From: Nocardioides sp. SLBN-35 | GTDB taxonomy: Bacteria > Actinomycetota > Actinomycetes > Propionibacteriales > Nocardioidaceae | Direction: 5' to 3' | Length of the DNA stretch: 64,000 nt | NCBI RefSeq assembly: GCF_006715725.1 | Contig: NZ_VFNU01000001.1 | Location: forward strand, 4,402,001 to 4,466,000 | Shown here: piece after piece, positions 40,546 through 50,049 of the stretch | Numbering within the stretch: the first letter of the stretch is position 1 | Layout: every line of letters starts with the position of its first letter | Notes under the pieces: generated by a model | What the model saw: the letters and a program-made list of their open reading frames with translations, nothing else | Database searches by the model: none | What the model was told of the DNA's origin: nothing | Made by a program: the position numbers and the translations under genes

Positions 40546-41550
40546 TCAGGCCTGGGTCGCGACCCGGTCCTCCAGCAGCGAGGCGGACACGTCGCCGGTG
40601 ACGCCGCGGGAGGCCGCGGCCCGGCCGACGACGAAGACGTAGGCGAGGAAGACCACCTCGGCGAGCACGCCGATCGCGATCCGGGCCCACGTCGGCAGTG
40701 GCGAGGGCGTCACGAAGCCCTCGATGATGCCGCTGACGAACAGGCACACCGCCAGCCCGAGGGCGACGGTGACCGACGTACGCCCGGCCCGGGCGAGCGA
40801 CTGCGCACGGGACAGCTGCCCGGGCTCGACCCACGACCAGAACAGCCGCAGGCCCACGCCGCCCGCCACGAAGACACAGGTGAGCTCGAGCAGGCCGTGC
40901 GGGAGGATCAGCCCCCAGAACAGCTCGCCGCGGTCGTGGCGGATCATGATCGAGCCGACGATCGCGAGGTTCGCGACGTTCTGGAACAGCAGGTAGAGCA
41001 CCGGCAGCCCGAGGATCCCGAGCGCGATGCACAACGCACTCACCCAGGCGTTGTTGACCCACACGTGGGTCGCGAACGCACCGGCCGCGTTCTCGCTGTA
41101 GTAGCTCTCGAAGTCGCTGTTGACCAGCTGGTCGACCTCCTGCGGCGAGAGCAGGTTCTGCTCCACCTGCGGGTGCTGGCCGAGCCAGATCATCATCACC
41201 GCGGTGACCACCACGTTGCCCGCCAGGCAGCCCAGCCACCACCAGCGCAGGTGGTAGAGCGCCGCCGGGAACCTCTCGGTGAAGAACCCCGCGAACCCCC
41301 GCCAGCTCGGCACCCGCGAGGCCAGCATCGCGATCCGCGCCCGCCCCAGCAGCGAGGACAGGTGGGCCACCAGCTCGCCGTCGGGCGCCGAGGTGCGTAC
41401 GACGGACAGGTGGGTCGCGACCTGCTGGTAGCGATCCACCAGCTCGTCGGCCTCCGCGCCCGTGCGGTGGCGCTGGCGCACCAGCTGGTCCAGGCGCGTC
41501 CAGGACCCCGCGTGGGTGGCGACGTACGCGTCGAGGTCGATGCGGGGCAT
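40546..41550 (-). CDS. SpoIIM-like (DUF95) membrane protein
   Basis: A 334-residue membrane protein of the stage II sporulation protein M family found widely outside sporulators. Cytoplasmic helical N-terminus (to about residue 100), then about six membrane segments, with FFTERFPAALYHLRWWWLG, the NNAWVSALCIALGILGLPVLYLLFQN segment and ILPHGLLELTCVFVAGGVGLRLFWS signature. It is divergent from vapBC. In many actinobacteria this gene lies near an RDD protein and a MoxR/VWA operon, as here, suggesting a shared envelope function. Confidence 0.88.
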   Translation of the reverse strand: MPRIDLDAYVATHAGSWTRLDQLVRQRHRTGAEADELVDRYQQVATHLSVVRTSAPDGELVAHLSSLLGRARIAMLASRVPSWRGFAGFFTERFPAALYHLRWWWLGCLAGNVVVTAVMMIWLGQHPQVEQNLLSPQEVDQLVNSDFESYYSENAAGAFATHVWVNNAWVSALCIALGILGLPVLYLLFQNVANLAIVGSIMIRHDRGELFWGLILPHGLLELTCVFVAGGVGLRLFWSWVEPGQLSRAQSLARAGRTSVTVALGLAVCLFVSGIIEGFVTPSPLPTWARIAIGVLAEVVFLAYVFVVGRAAASRGVTGDVSASLLEDRVATQA

Positions 41551-41556
41551 GGGGAC

Positions 41557-41562
41557 AACCTA
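41557..41562 (-). promoter_or_regulatory. TAGGTT -10 box, leaderless spoIIM-like
   Basis: On the minus strand TAGGTT ends 6 bases before the ATG at 41550. Confidence 0.6.
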
Positions 41563-41597
41563 GGTGGTGATCGGCGGCCGACGGGTCGAACCACGTA

Positions 41598-41603
41598 TAT
41601 ACT
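41598..41603 (+). promoter_or_regulatory. TATACT -10 box, leaderless vapB
   Basis: A near-consensus TATACT ends 6 bases before the ATG at 41610. It overlaps the palindrome GTATATAC (41595-41602), a candidate autoregulatory VapBC site. Confidence 0.65.
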
Positions 41604-41609
41604 CGATGT

Positions 41610-41843
41610 ATGTCCGTCATCACCCGACTCTTCCTCTCCAACCGGACCCAGGCCGTACGCCTCCCGAAGGCCGTCGCCTTCGACGAGTCCGTCTCCGAGG
41701 TCGAGATCGACGTGGTCGGCGACACTCGGGTGATCCGACCCGCAGGCTCCCGGGTCGACGCCTTCTGGGACAGCGAGCTGCGGATCAGCGACGACTTCGG
41801 TCGCGAGCAGCCGGCCGTCCCGCAGGAGCGGGTCTGGGCATGA
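41610..41843 (+). CDS. vapB: VapB-type antitoxin (AbrB fold)
   Basis: A 77-residue antitoxin with an N-terminal swapped-hairpin DNA-binding domain (TRLFLSNRTQAVRLPKAVAFDESVSEVEIDVVGDTRVIRPA) and a C-terminal tail that should wrap the toxin (FWDSELRISDDFGREQ). It overlaps vapC as ATGA, so the two proteins are made in step. Confidence 0.9.
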   Translation: MSVITRLFLSNRTQAVRLPKAVAFDESVSEVEIDVVGDTRVIRPAGSRVDAFWDSELRISDDFGREQPAVPQERVWA

Positions 41844-42241
41844 TCCCGCGCCATCGCCACCTGATCGACACCGATGTCGCCATCGAACTGCTGCGCAAGC
41901 GCGATCTCCCGCTGCGCGAGCGATGGAGGGCCGCAGGTCCGGTGGCTGCGTCCGCCGTCTCGTTGTTCGAGCTTCGCTTCGGCGCCGCCCGCAGCACCGA
42001 GGCGGCCCGCAACGCCCTAGCGGTCGACGAGCTCGCGGCGGCGGTCGACTTCCTCGAATTCGACGCCGACGCCGCCGCCCATGCCGGCGACATCCGTGCC
42101 GACCTCGCCCGACGCGGCACTCCGATCGGCGCCTACGACGTGATGATCGCCGGGCATGCCCGATCGCGGGGCCTGATCGTGGTGACCCGCAACGAGCGCG
42201 AGTTCCACCGTGTCGAAGGTCTGCGCGTCGAGCGATGGTGA
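41840..42241 (+). CDS. vapC: VapC-type PIN-domain ribonuclease toxin
   Basis: A 133-residue PIN-domain nuclease. Acidic metal-binding residues are in place: Asp10 in HLIDTDVAIELL, Glu in SLFELRFGA, and Asp in PIGAYDVMIAGHA with the C-terminal VTRNEREFHRVEGLRVERW. Family members cut tRNA or rRNA. Coupled to vapB and intact, so likely an active toxin-antitoxin pair. Confidence 0.92.
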   Translation: MIPRHRHLIDTDVAIELLRKRDLPLRERWRAAGPVAASAVSLFELRFGAARSTEAARNALAVDELAAAVDFLEFDADAAAHAGDIRADLARRGTPIGAYDVMIAGHARSRGLIVVTRNEREFHRVEGLRVERW

Positions 42242-42254
42242 GGAGGGCGTGTCC

Positions 42255-42260
42255 TAGGCT
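42255..42260 (+). promoter_or_regulatory. TAGGCT -10 box, leaderless RDD gene
   Basis: TAGGCT ends 6 bases before the ATG at 42267. Confidence 0.6.
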
Positions 42261-42266
42261 CTGTGC

Positions 42267-43082
42267 ATGACGGCGTCCGACTTCGCCACCGTCACCGCCG
42301 ACGACCTGGTCACCGGCGAGGGCGTGGCGCTCGACCTCCCGGCCGCGTCGCTCGGCCTGCGGATGGCGAGCGGGCTGATCGACGTGCTGGTGACGGTCGT
42401 GACCCTGATCCTGCTCTACATCCTGCTGCTGGTCGGTGCGTCGGTCGCCCACGACGAGGCGCTGCTCGGCGCGGGGATCGTGCTCACGTCGGTCGTCACG
42501 TTCCTGGTGATCCCGACAGCGCTGGAGACGCTGACCCGCGGCCGCTCCGTGGGCAAGCTGGCACTCGGGCTGCGCACGGTCCGCGACGACGGCGGGCCGA
42601 TCAGCTTCCAGCACGCGCTGGTGCGCGCACTCATCGGGTTCGTCGAGATCTACGCGTTCTCCGGGGCTCCCGCTTTCTTCTCGATCATGCTCAGCACCCG
42701 TGGGAAGCGGCTGGGGGACTACGCCGCCGGCACGTACGTCGTGCGCGAGCGGGTCCCGCTGCGGCTGGCACCACCGCCGCCGATGCCGCCGCAGCTCGCG
42801 GCCTGGGCCCGGAGGACGGATCTCGCGGCGCTGCCGACCGGGACCGCGCTGGCCGTGCGCCAGTTCCTCGGCCGGCTCCCCACGCTCGACCCGGTCTCCC
42901 GCGACCGCGTCGGGCGAGCACTGCTTGCCGACGTGTCGCCGTACGTCGCCCCTCCCCCGCCTCCCGGAGCACCGCCCGAGCTGGTGCTGATGGCGGTGGT
43001 TGCCGAGCGCCGCGAGCGTGACCTGGCCCGGCTGCGGCGCGACGACCGGCTGCGTCGGCGACTGCTGACCGAGGAGGGGTGA
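42267..43082 (+). CDS. RDD-family membrane protein
   Basis: A 271-residue protein with an RDD domain in the first 165 residues (LGLRMASGLIDVLVTVVTLILLY, RGRSVGKLALGLRTVRDDGGPI, GKRLGDYAAGTYVV), about four membrane segments, and a Pro-rich then Arg-rich cytoplasmic tail (DRVGRALLADVSPYV ... RERDLARLRRDDRLRRRLL). RDD proteins are putative transporters or membrane scaffolds. It precedes the MoxR operon by 30 bases, and that operon has its own box. Confidence 0.88.
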   Translation: MTASDFATVTADDLVTGEGVALDLPAASLGLRMASGLIDVLVTVVTLILLYILLLVGASVAHDEALLGAGIVLTSVVTFLVIPTALETLTRGRSVGKLALGLRTVRDDGGPISFQHALVRALIGFVEIYAFSGAPAFFSIMLSTRGKRLGDYAAGTYVVRERVPLRLAPPPPMPPQLAAWARRTDLAALPTGTALAVRQFLGRLPTLDPVSRDRVGRALLADVSPYVAPPPPPGAPPELVLMAVVAERRERDLARLRRDDRLRRRLLTEEG

Positions 43083-43099
43083 CGCCGAGGTCCGCTGGG

Positions 43100-43105
43100 T
43101 AGGTT
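43100..43105 (+). promoter_or_regulatory. TAGGTT -10 box, leaderless moxR
   Basis: TAGGTT ends 7 bases before the ATG at 43113 and favours that codon over a TTG three codons upstream. Confidence 0.6.
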
Positions 43106-43112
43106 GGGCGGC

Positions 43113-44153
<1,041 letters not shown>

Positions 44154-44160
44154 GGAAGCA

Positions 44161-45051
44161 GTGACGGCCCACCTGACGCGGATCAAGTCGCGGCTGGCCA
44201 TCCATGCCCACCGCAAGGTCTGGGGCCTGCTCGAGGGCGAGTACGCCGCGGTCCACGTCGGGCGCGGCATCGACTTCAACGACCTGCGCGAGTACGTCCG
44301 CGGCGACGACGTGAAGGACATCGACTGGAAGGCGTCGGCCCGCAGCCGGCAGCTCCTGGTCAAGAGGTACGTCGCCGAGCGCAAGCACACCGTGCTGCTG
44401 TGCGTCTCCACCGGGCGCAGCATGGCGGCGCTCAACGACGCCGCGGTCGCCAAGCGCGAGCTCGCCGTCCTGGTGAGCGGCGTGCTCGGCTATCTCGCCG
44501 TCCAGCACGGCGACCTGGTCGCGCTGGTCCACGGTGACGAGCGGCGCCGTCACGTCGAGCGTCCGGGCGCCGGCGAGCTCCACCTGGAGCGGCTGCTGGG
44601 CACCGTCCACGACGCGATCACGCCCGACGGGCCCCACGGCGACCTGCCCGGCCTGCTGCGCCACGTCGTGCGCACCATCCGCCGGCGCACCATCCTCGTC
44701 GTCGTCACCGACGACGTGACCCTCTCCGACGAGTCCACGATGCTGCTGCGCCGGCTGACCGCGCAGCACGAGGTGCTGTTCCTGACCGTCGGCGACCTCG
44801 ATCCGACCCGGCGCGAGGTGGCAGGCCGGCGGCTCGTCGACATCGACGCCGACGCCGAGGTCCCGGGCTGGCTGCGTCGCGACGCCCGGCTGCGCGCGGA
44901 GTTCGCCGCCCTCGTCGACGAGGAGGGACAGCGGATGCGGCGGCGCCTCGACCAGCTCGGCATCGCCCACGAGCTCGTCCGCGACCACGACACCGCGATC
45001 ACCGCCGTCTTCCGGCTCCTCGAGAGGCACCGCCATGCGCGCCGGCGTTGA
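44161..45051 (+). CDS. DUF58 protein (MoxR-associated)
   Basis: A 296-residue protein with the DUF58 signature (GRGIDFNDLREYVRGDDVKDIDWKASARSRQLLVKRY) followed by a VWA-like region (TVLLCVSTGRSMAAL, ILVVVTDDVTLSD). The MIDAS-like CVSTGRS only partly fits DxSxS. GTG start with GAGGAAG upstream. It normally pairs with MoxR ATPases, as here. Confidence 0.92.
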   Translation: MTAHLTRIKSRLAIHAHRKVWGLLEGEYAAVHVGRGIDFNDLREYVRGDDVKDIDWKASARSRQLLVKRYVAERKHTVLLCVSTGRSMAALNDAAVAKRELAVLVSGVLGYLAVQHGDLVALVHGDERRRHVERPGAGELHLERLLGTVHDAITPDGPHGDLPGLLRHVVRTIRRRTILVVVTDDVTLSDESTMLLRRLTAQHEVLFLTVGDLDPTRREVAGRRLVDIDADAEVPGWLRRDARLRAEFAALVDEEGQRMRRRLDQLGIAHELVRDHDTAITAVFRLLERHRHARRR

Positions 45052-45550
45052 GGTGCTCGCCGTGGACCTGCCCGAGGAGTTCACCGGACCGGTCGGGTAC
45101 GCCGACCGGTGGGTGTGGATCGCCGTCGGGCTCGCCGTCGCGCTGGTCGTCTACTACGTGCTCGCGTGGTGGCTCACCCGCGCGCCCCGACGCCCCGCCC
45201 TGGCCCGCCCTGGCGTCGCCCTGCCCGACGTGCGCCAGCAGCACCTCGCCCGGATCGACCGGATCGAGGCCGAGGTCGTCGCGGGCAGGATCACGGCGCG
45301 CGACGGCCACCAGCAGCTCAGCGAGGTGGTCCGCGACTACGTCGCCGCAGTCACCACGCTGCCCGCCCGGACCATGGCGCTGGCCGACTTCCGCGGCCGG
45401 GCGCCGGTGGCGCTGGTCGAGGTGCTCGAGCTGGTCTACCCGCCCGAGTTCGCGCCCGACGACGCCATCGCCCACGACCTCTTCGAGACCGCCGTCGACC
45501 GCGCCCGCGGACTGGTGGCGACCTGGAGCCCGACCCGGAGCGCGGCCTGA
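45035..45550 (+). CDS. hypothetical single-pass membrane protein of the MoxR operon
   Basis: A 171-residue protein with one membrane segment (VWIAVGLAVALVVYYVLAWWL) and a helical cytoplasmic domain. Its position between DUF58 and the first VWA gene matches the DUF4381-like slot of Bat operons. It overlaps the previous gene by 17 bases and the next by 1. Confidence 0.75.
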   Translation: MRAGVEVLAVDLPEEFTGPVGYADRWVWIAVGLAVALVVYYVLAWWLTRAPRRPALARPGVALPDVRQQHLARIDRIEAEVVAGRITARDGHQQLSEVVRDYVAAVTTLPARTMALADFRGRAPVALVEVLELVYPPEFAPDDAIAHDLFETAVDRARGLVATWSPTRSAA

Positions 45551-46602
45551 TGTGGGACAGCGACACCACCGGCTTCCGCTGGCCGTGGCTGGCGCTGGCG
45601 CTGGGTGCCCTGGTGCTGCTGCTGCTCGTGCTGTGGCTGCGCCCGTGGCGGCGACCGAGCCGCGCCGGTGCGTCGTACGTCGCCCATGCCGCGCGGCTGC
45701 AGTCCCTGCCTCGCTTCCACGCGCTCGTACGACGCCAGGTGGCCTTCGGAGCCTGCCTGACCCTGGCCGCCCTGGTGGCGTGCACGGGTGCGGTGGTGCT
45801 GGCCGGGCGGCTGCAGCAGCGCCAGACGATGAGCCAGGAGGACCGAACCCGCGACATCGTGCTGTGCCTGGACGCGTCCGGGTCGATGGCGGAGGTCGAC
45901 ACCGAGGTGCTGCGCGAGTTCCGCACGATCATCTCCGGGCTCCGCGGCGAGCGGATCGGGCTGACGATCTGGAGCGGGGCCGCGATCACGGTGTTCCCGC
46001 TGACCGACGACTACACGTTCGTGCTCGAGCAGCTCAACGCGGCCGAGAAGGCGTTCGCGTCCGGTGACGTCTACAGCGACGAGTACGCCGTCTTCACCGC
46101 CGGCACCGTCCTCGACTGGGACATCCAGTCGCAGATGGGCGACGGACTGGCGTCGTGCGTGCAGCGCTTCGACCGCAACGACGAGGACCGCAGCCGCGCG
46201 GTCGTGCTGGCCTCGGACAACGAGCCGATCGGCGCCGGCATCTTCAGCGTGCCGGACGCGGCGGCGTACGCACGCGAGAAGAAGGTCGTCGTCCACGGCA
46301 TCGCGGCGCCGGCGACGGCCGAGCGGCCCGATGCGGTCCAGCAGTTCGAGACCGCGGTGACCAGCACCGGCGGCACCTTCTCGATGCTCGGCGCCGACGG
46401 CAGCGCCAAGGCGGTCATCGACGCGATCGCCGCCCTGGACGCGAAGCCGATCAAGCGCCCGCCCCTGGTGCAGGTGCTCGACCGCCCGCACCTCGGCACC
46501 GTCATCGTCGGGGTCGGCCTCGCCGGGCTGGTGGTGCTGTGGGCGGTCCAGGGCGTGCTGGTGCTGCGCGACCGGAGCGCCGGGGGCGGTGAGCGCCGAT
46601 GA
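45550..46602 (+). CDS. VWA-domain membrane protein (BatA-like)
   Basis: A 350-residue protein with two N-terminal membrane segments, a VWA domain with an intact MIDAS start (IVLCLDASGSMAEVD, DxSxS), and a C-terminal membrane segment (TVIVGVGLAGLVVLWAVQGVLVL). The VWA domain should face outside and bind a divalent metal. Overlaps the neighbours on both sides. Confidence 0.9.
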   Translation: MWDSDTTGFRWPWLALALGALVLLLLVLWLRPWRRPSRAGASYVAHAARLQSLPRFHALVRRQVAFGACLTLAALVACTGAVVLAGRLQQRQTMSQEDRTRDIVLCLDASGSMAEVDTEVLREFRTIISGLRGERIGLTIWSGAAITVFPLTDDYTFVLEQLNAAEKAFASGDVYSDEYAVFTAGTVLDWDIQSQMGDGLASCVQRFDRNDEDRSRAVVLASDNEPIGAGIFSVPDAAAYAREKKVVVHGIAAPATAERPDAVQQFETAVTSTGGTFSMLGADGSAKAVIDAIAALDAKPIKRPPLVQVLDRPHLGTVIVGVGLAGLVVLWAVQGVLVLRDRSAGGGERR

Positions 46603-47525
46603 GCGCCACCACGTCGACCGCGCTCGTGCTCGCCCGCCGGATCGGGATCGTGCTGCTCTTCGTGGTCATCCTGCTGCGCCCGGGCTTCGGACGCGCCGAG
46701 GTCCCGACCCAGCTCTCCGACGTCGACGTGATCGTCGTGATCGACCGCACCCGGTCGATGGCGGCGCTCGACTACGAGGGCAAGCTGCCCCGCATCACCG
46801 GCGCCAAGGCCGACCTCACCGCGCTCGCCGAGGCCCTGCCCGGCGCCCGGTTCGGGATGCTCGCCTTCGGCACCGACGCCCGCGTCGTGCTTCCGCTCAC
46901 CTCCGACAGCGCGGCTTTCGGCGCCGCCGTCGAGACGCTCTACCTCGAGAAGCCCAAGGACGGCATCGGCTCGCGCGCCGACCGGCCGGTGCCGGAGCTG
47001 AAGGACCTGCTCGAGCGGTCGGCCGAGCAGGCGCCCCAGCGGCGCCGGATCGTGGTGTTCGTGGGCGACGGCGAGGACACGACGAGTGAGGGCACCGACG
47101 AGTCGTACGCCGACGTGGCCGACGAGATCGCCGGTGGTGCCGTCCTCGGCTACGGCACCACGCAGGGCGCCCCGATGCCGGAGGACGACGACCTCACCGG
47201 CGACCTCGGCTTCGTCCAGGACTCCACGACCGGCGACACCGCCCAGTCCCACGCCGACCTCGACAACCTCGAGAAGGTCGCCGACGAGCTCGGCGTCCCG
47301 TTCGAGCACCGCACCCGCCCGGGCGGCCTCGACGACCTCGCGCGGTCTTTCAAGGCGTCGTACTCCGACGGCTCCGGCGGACACGACCGTCCCGCCAAGC
47401 ACGACCTGACCTGGCTGGCCGGGGTCCTGCTGCTCGCGCTGCTGCTGCTCGAGCTGCACGCCGGCTGGCGCGCGGTCTGGGCGTCGCGACACGTGCTGGC
47501 CCCGCGGAAGGGAGCGCTGCGATGA
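46599..47525 (+). CDS. VWA-domain membrane protein with altered MIDAS (BatB-like)
   Basis: A 308-residue protein: N-terminal membrane segment (IGIVLLFVVILLRPGFG), VWA domain and C-terminal membrane segment (LTWLAGVLLLALLLLELHAGWRAVW). The MIDAS loop reads VIVVIDRTRSMAALD, with Thr/Arg replacing the first Ser, so metal binding may be lost or changed. Overlaps the previous gene by ATGA. Confidence 0.88.
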   Translation: MSATTSTALVLARRIGIVLLFVVILLRPGFGRAEVPTQLSDVDVIVVIDRTRSMAALDYEGKLPRITGAKADLTALAEALPGARFGMLAFGTDARVVLPLTSDSAAFGAAVETLYLEKPKDGIGSRADRPVPELKDLLERSAEQAPQRRRIVVFVGDGEDTTSEGTDESYADVADEIAGGAVLGYGTTQGAPMPEDDDLTGDLGFVQDSTTGDTAQSHADLDNLEKVADELGVPFEHRTRPGGLDDLARSFKASYSDGSGGHDRPAKHDLTWLAGVLLLALLLLELHAGWRAVWASRHVLAPRKGALR

Positions 47526-48229
47526 CGAACCCACGCCGTCGGCTGCGGCTGGTGCTGTTGCTGGCCGGGCTGGTGCCGGTGCTGCTGGTCGCGGCGTACG
47601 CGCTCAAGGTGACGCTGATGCTGCAGGCCAACGGGTCGGGCCGCGACGCGTTCGACCGTGGCGACCTCGACGGCGCGGCCTCCGGCTTCGCCGGCACCCG
47701 GAAGCTGAACTGGTTCGAGTCGTGGGTCGCGGCCTTCGACGAGGGCACGGCCGAGCACGCCCAGGGCAAGTACGCCGAGGCGATCGCCGCCTACCAGGCA
47801 GCGCTGGAGGACGTGCCGCACCGCGAGGAGTGCACCGTGCGGATCAACCTGGCGCTGGCCCACGAGGCCGTCGGCGACGCCGCCGCCGAGTCCGGGGCGA
47901 GCGAGGACGCGCGGAAGGCGTACCAGGCCGGCATCGACGTCCTGGCCGCCGGCAAGTGCCCCCAGGACTCCGGGCGTGGCAAGGAGCAGAGCGCCGACGC
48001 CGGCGCGGTCGACGAGCGACTGCGGCAGAAGCTGGATCAGAGCCAGCAACAGGAGCCGCAGGACCCCCAGGGCCAGCAGCCGCCCCAGGAGCAGCCGCCC
48101 GGCGACCCCGGTGAGTCCGACCCGCGCCGCGACCGGCTGCAGGAGCAGAACGACCGCGGCGCCGACCAGCGCCACGAGGACCAGGACCTCTACGACGACG
48201 AGGACTACACCAAGCCCGACGCGTGGTGA
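47522..48229 (+). CDS. TPR membrane protein of the MoxR operon (BatC-like)
   Basis: A 235-residue protein with an N-terminal membrane anchor (LRLVLLLAGLVPVLLVAAYALKV), one or two TPR motifs (WVAAFDEGTAEHAQGKYAEAIAAYQAALE, VRINLALAHEAVGD) and a long Gln/Pro/Asp-rich tail. It matches the BatC/BatE slot. Last gene of the operon; a long inverted repeat follows. Confidence 0.88.
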   Translation: MTNPRRRLRLVLLLAGLVPVLLVAAYALKVTLMLQANGSGRDAFDRGDLDGAASGFAGTRKLNWFESWVAAFDEGTAEHAQGKYAEAIAAYQAALEDVPHREECTVRINLALAHEAVGDAAAESGASEDARKAYQAGIDVLAAGKCPQDSGRGKEQSADAGAVDERLRQKLDQSQQQEPQDPQGQQPPQEQPPGDPGESDPRRDRLQEQNDRGADQRHEDQDLYDDEDYTKPDAW

Positions 48230-48267
48230 GGCCGCCCGCGGCTGAGGAACGAAGCCGCGGTCAGCGG

Positions 48268-48427
48268 CCGAAGGTCGAGGAGCGCCGGCGAGCTCGCGCC
48301 GCGGAGCAAGCGAGGTCGTGGCGCGTCTCGAGACCAGGTGAGGTGCTGCCGGCACTGTGCATCGACAGTTGCGACAGCAACTCGCCTGGTCTCGTGACGG
48401 TCGCTGCGCGACCTCCTCGACCTTCGG
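48268..48427. repeat. long imperfect inverted repeat
   Basis: CCGAAGGTCGAGGAG (48268-48282) pairs exactly with 48413-48427, and CGAGACCAGG (48329-48338) with 48385-48394; between these the arms are partly complementary. It separates the MoxR operon from the convergent coxG gene, so it can act as terminator. The GGTCGAGGAG...GTCTCGAGACC style is common between genes in this bacterial group. Confidence 0.8.
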
Positions 48428-49189
48428 TCAGCGCCGGCGACGCCGCCTCAGCAACGCGATCGCGACCAGCACGGCGAGGACCGCACCGATCTGCTTGCCG
48501 TAGGTCTTGAGCAGGATCGGCAGCACCGCCGAACCGAGGTCGAGGGCGTCGTCCTCGGCCGGACGTGGTGCGGCACCCCATGCGTTCTGGCTGTGTCTCG
48601 GCGCATCCGACGACGAATTCGCATGGGGTGCGGTGGGTGCCGCGGCCGCCGGCTCGGGATGGTTCCCGGCGGCCGCGGTGTCGGTGGGTTCCTCAGCCGC
48701 CGGAGCGGCTGCCGTGGGCGGCGCCGCCTCGGCCGCGAGGCGCTGCTCGAGGCAGGACACGAACTGGCCGAGCAGCTTGTCGGAGACGTCCTGCATCACG
48801 CCGCGCCCGAACTGGGCCGGCTTGCCGGTGATGGCGAGGTCGGTGACGACGTCGACCTGGGTGGCCTCGCCGGAGCCGGCGGCCATGGTCACCGTGACGG
48901 TGGCGCCCGCCGTACCGTTGCCGCGCTTGTCGCGGCCCTTCGCCTCCACGACGAACCGGTGCCCGTCCTCGTCGCGCTCGACGAACTTGCCGGATCCGGC
49001 GTACACCAGCGCGATCGGGCCGAGCTTGACCTTGCAGGTCCCCTCGAAGGTCGGTGCCCCGTCGTCGTCGGTGCCGACGGAGGTGACCTGGGCGCCCGGG
49101 AAGCACTCGGCGAGGGCGCCGATGTCCTGGAAGTGCGCCCAGGTCGCGTCGAGAGACGTGGGGACGCTGAAGGAGTGGCTGAGGTCCAA
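48428..49189 (-). CDS. coxG: CoxG-like SRPBCC protein with C-terminal anchor
   Basis: A 253-residue protein: SRPBCC/CoxG domain (residues 1-150, FPGAQVTSVGTDDDGAPTFEGTCKVKLGPIALVYAGSGKF), a Pro/Ala-rich linker and a C-terminal membrane anchor (IGAVLAVLVAIALLRRRRRR). CoxG tethers molybdenum CO-dehydrogenase-type enzymes to the membrane and links them to quinone. The likely start is TTG at 49189 because GGGAGGGG lies 6 bases upstream, just after the FAD-subunit stop. Confidence 0.85.
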   Translation of the reverse strand: MDLSHSFSVPTSLDATWAHFQDIGALAECFPGAQVTSVGTDDDGAPTFEGTCKVKLGPIALVYAGSGKFVERDEDGHRFVVEAKGRDKRGNGTAGATVTVTMAAGSGEATQVDVVTDLAITGKPAQFGRGVMQDVSDKLLGQFVSCLEQRLAAEAAPPTAAAPAAEEPTDTAAAGNHPEPAAAAPTAPHANSSSDAPRHSQNAWGAAPRPAEDDALDLGSAVLPILLKTYGKQIGAVLAVLVAIALLRRRRRR

Positions 49190-49191
49190 GG

Positions 49192-50049
49192 TCAGCCCCT
49201 CCCGGCTGCGGCGAGGACGGCCCGTCGGGTGAGCACGGTCGCGAGGTGGCGGCGGTAGTCGGCGTCGCCGTTGAGGTCGCTCGGCGGGTTGGTGCCCTCG
49301 GCGGCGAGCGCGGCCGCGGCGGCGACGCCCTCCTCGGTCGCGGGTACGCCGGCCAGCGCGGCCTCCGCGGCGCGGGCCCGCACGGGCGTGGAGCCCATGT
49401 TGGTCAGGCCGATCCGTGCCTCCGCGATCGTGTCGCCCTCCATCCGCACCGTCGCCGCGACCGCGACGATCGGCCACTGGTGGGCGATCCGCACGAACTT
49501 CTCGTACGCCGCGCCCCAGCCGTCGTGCTTCGGCACCCGGACCTCGGTCAGGATCTCGTCGTCGGAGATCGCCGTCTCGAAGAGGTCGACGAAGAAGTCG
49601 TCGGCCGCGATCTCGCGAGTGCCACCGGGCCCCTGGACCACGAAGGTGGATCCCAGCGCCAACGCCGGCGCGCCGAGGTCGCCGGCCGGGTCGGCGTGGG
49701 CGAGAGCGCCGCCGAAGGTCCCGCGGTGCCGCACCTGCGCGTCGGCGAGGTGCGTGATCGCCTTGCTGACCAGCAGGGCGTGCTCGTGCACGAGCGGGTC
49801 CTGGCCGACGTCGTGGTGGGTGGTCATCGCGCCGATCGCGAGGTGGTCTCCCCCGTCGCGGATGCCGCGCAGCGACGCGATCCGGCCGAGGTCGATCACC
49901 CACTCCGGCGCGTTGAGGCGCATCCGGAGCACGGGCAGCAGGCTCTGCCCGCCGGCGATGATCTTGGCGTCGTCGCCGTGCTCGGCGAGCGCGGCCAGGG
50001 CCTCCTCGACCGAGGCCGGGGCGACGTACTCGAAGGCTGCGGGGATCAC
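49192..50049 (-). CDS. coxM: FAD-binding medium subunit of molybdenum hydroxylase
   Basis: A 285-residue FAD subunit of the xanthine dehydrogenase/CO dehydrogenase family. FAD motifs AGGQSLLPVLRMR and THLADAQVRHRGTFGGALAHADPAGDL are intact. The GTG start overlaps the large-subunit stop as GTGA. It passes electrons from the small subunit's Fe-S clusters to the acceptor. Confidence 0.93.
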   Translation of the reverse strand: MIPAAFEYVAPASVEEALAALAEHGDDAKIIAGGQSLLPVLRMRLNAPEWVIDLGRIASLRGIRDGGDHLAIGAMTTHHDVGQDPLVHEHALLVSKAITHLADAQVRHRGTFGGALAHADPAGDLGAPALALGSTFVVQGPGGTREIAADDFFVDLFETAISDDEILTEVRVPKHDGWGAAYEKFVRIAHQWPIVAVAATVRMEGDTIAEARIGLTNMGSTPVRARAAEAALAGVPATEEGVAAAAALAAEGTNPPSDLNGDADYRRHLATVLTRRAVLAAAGRG

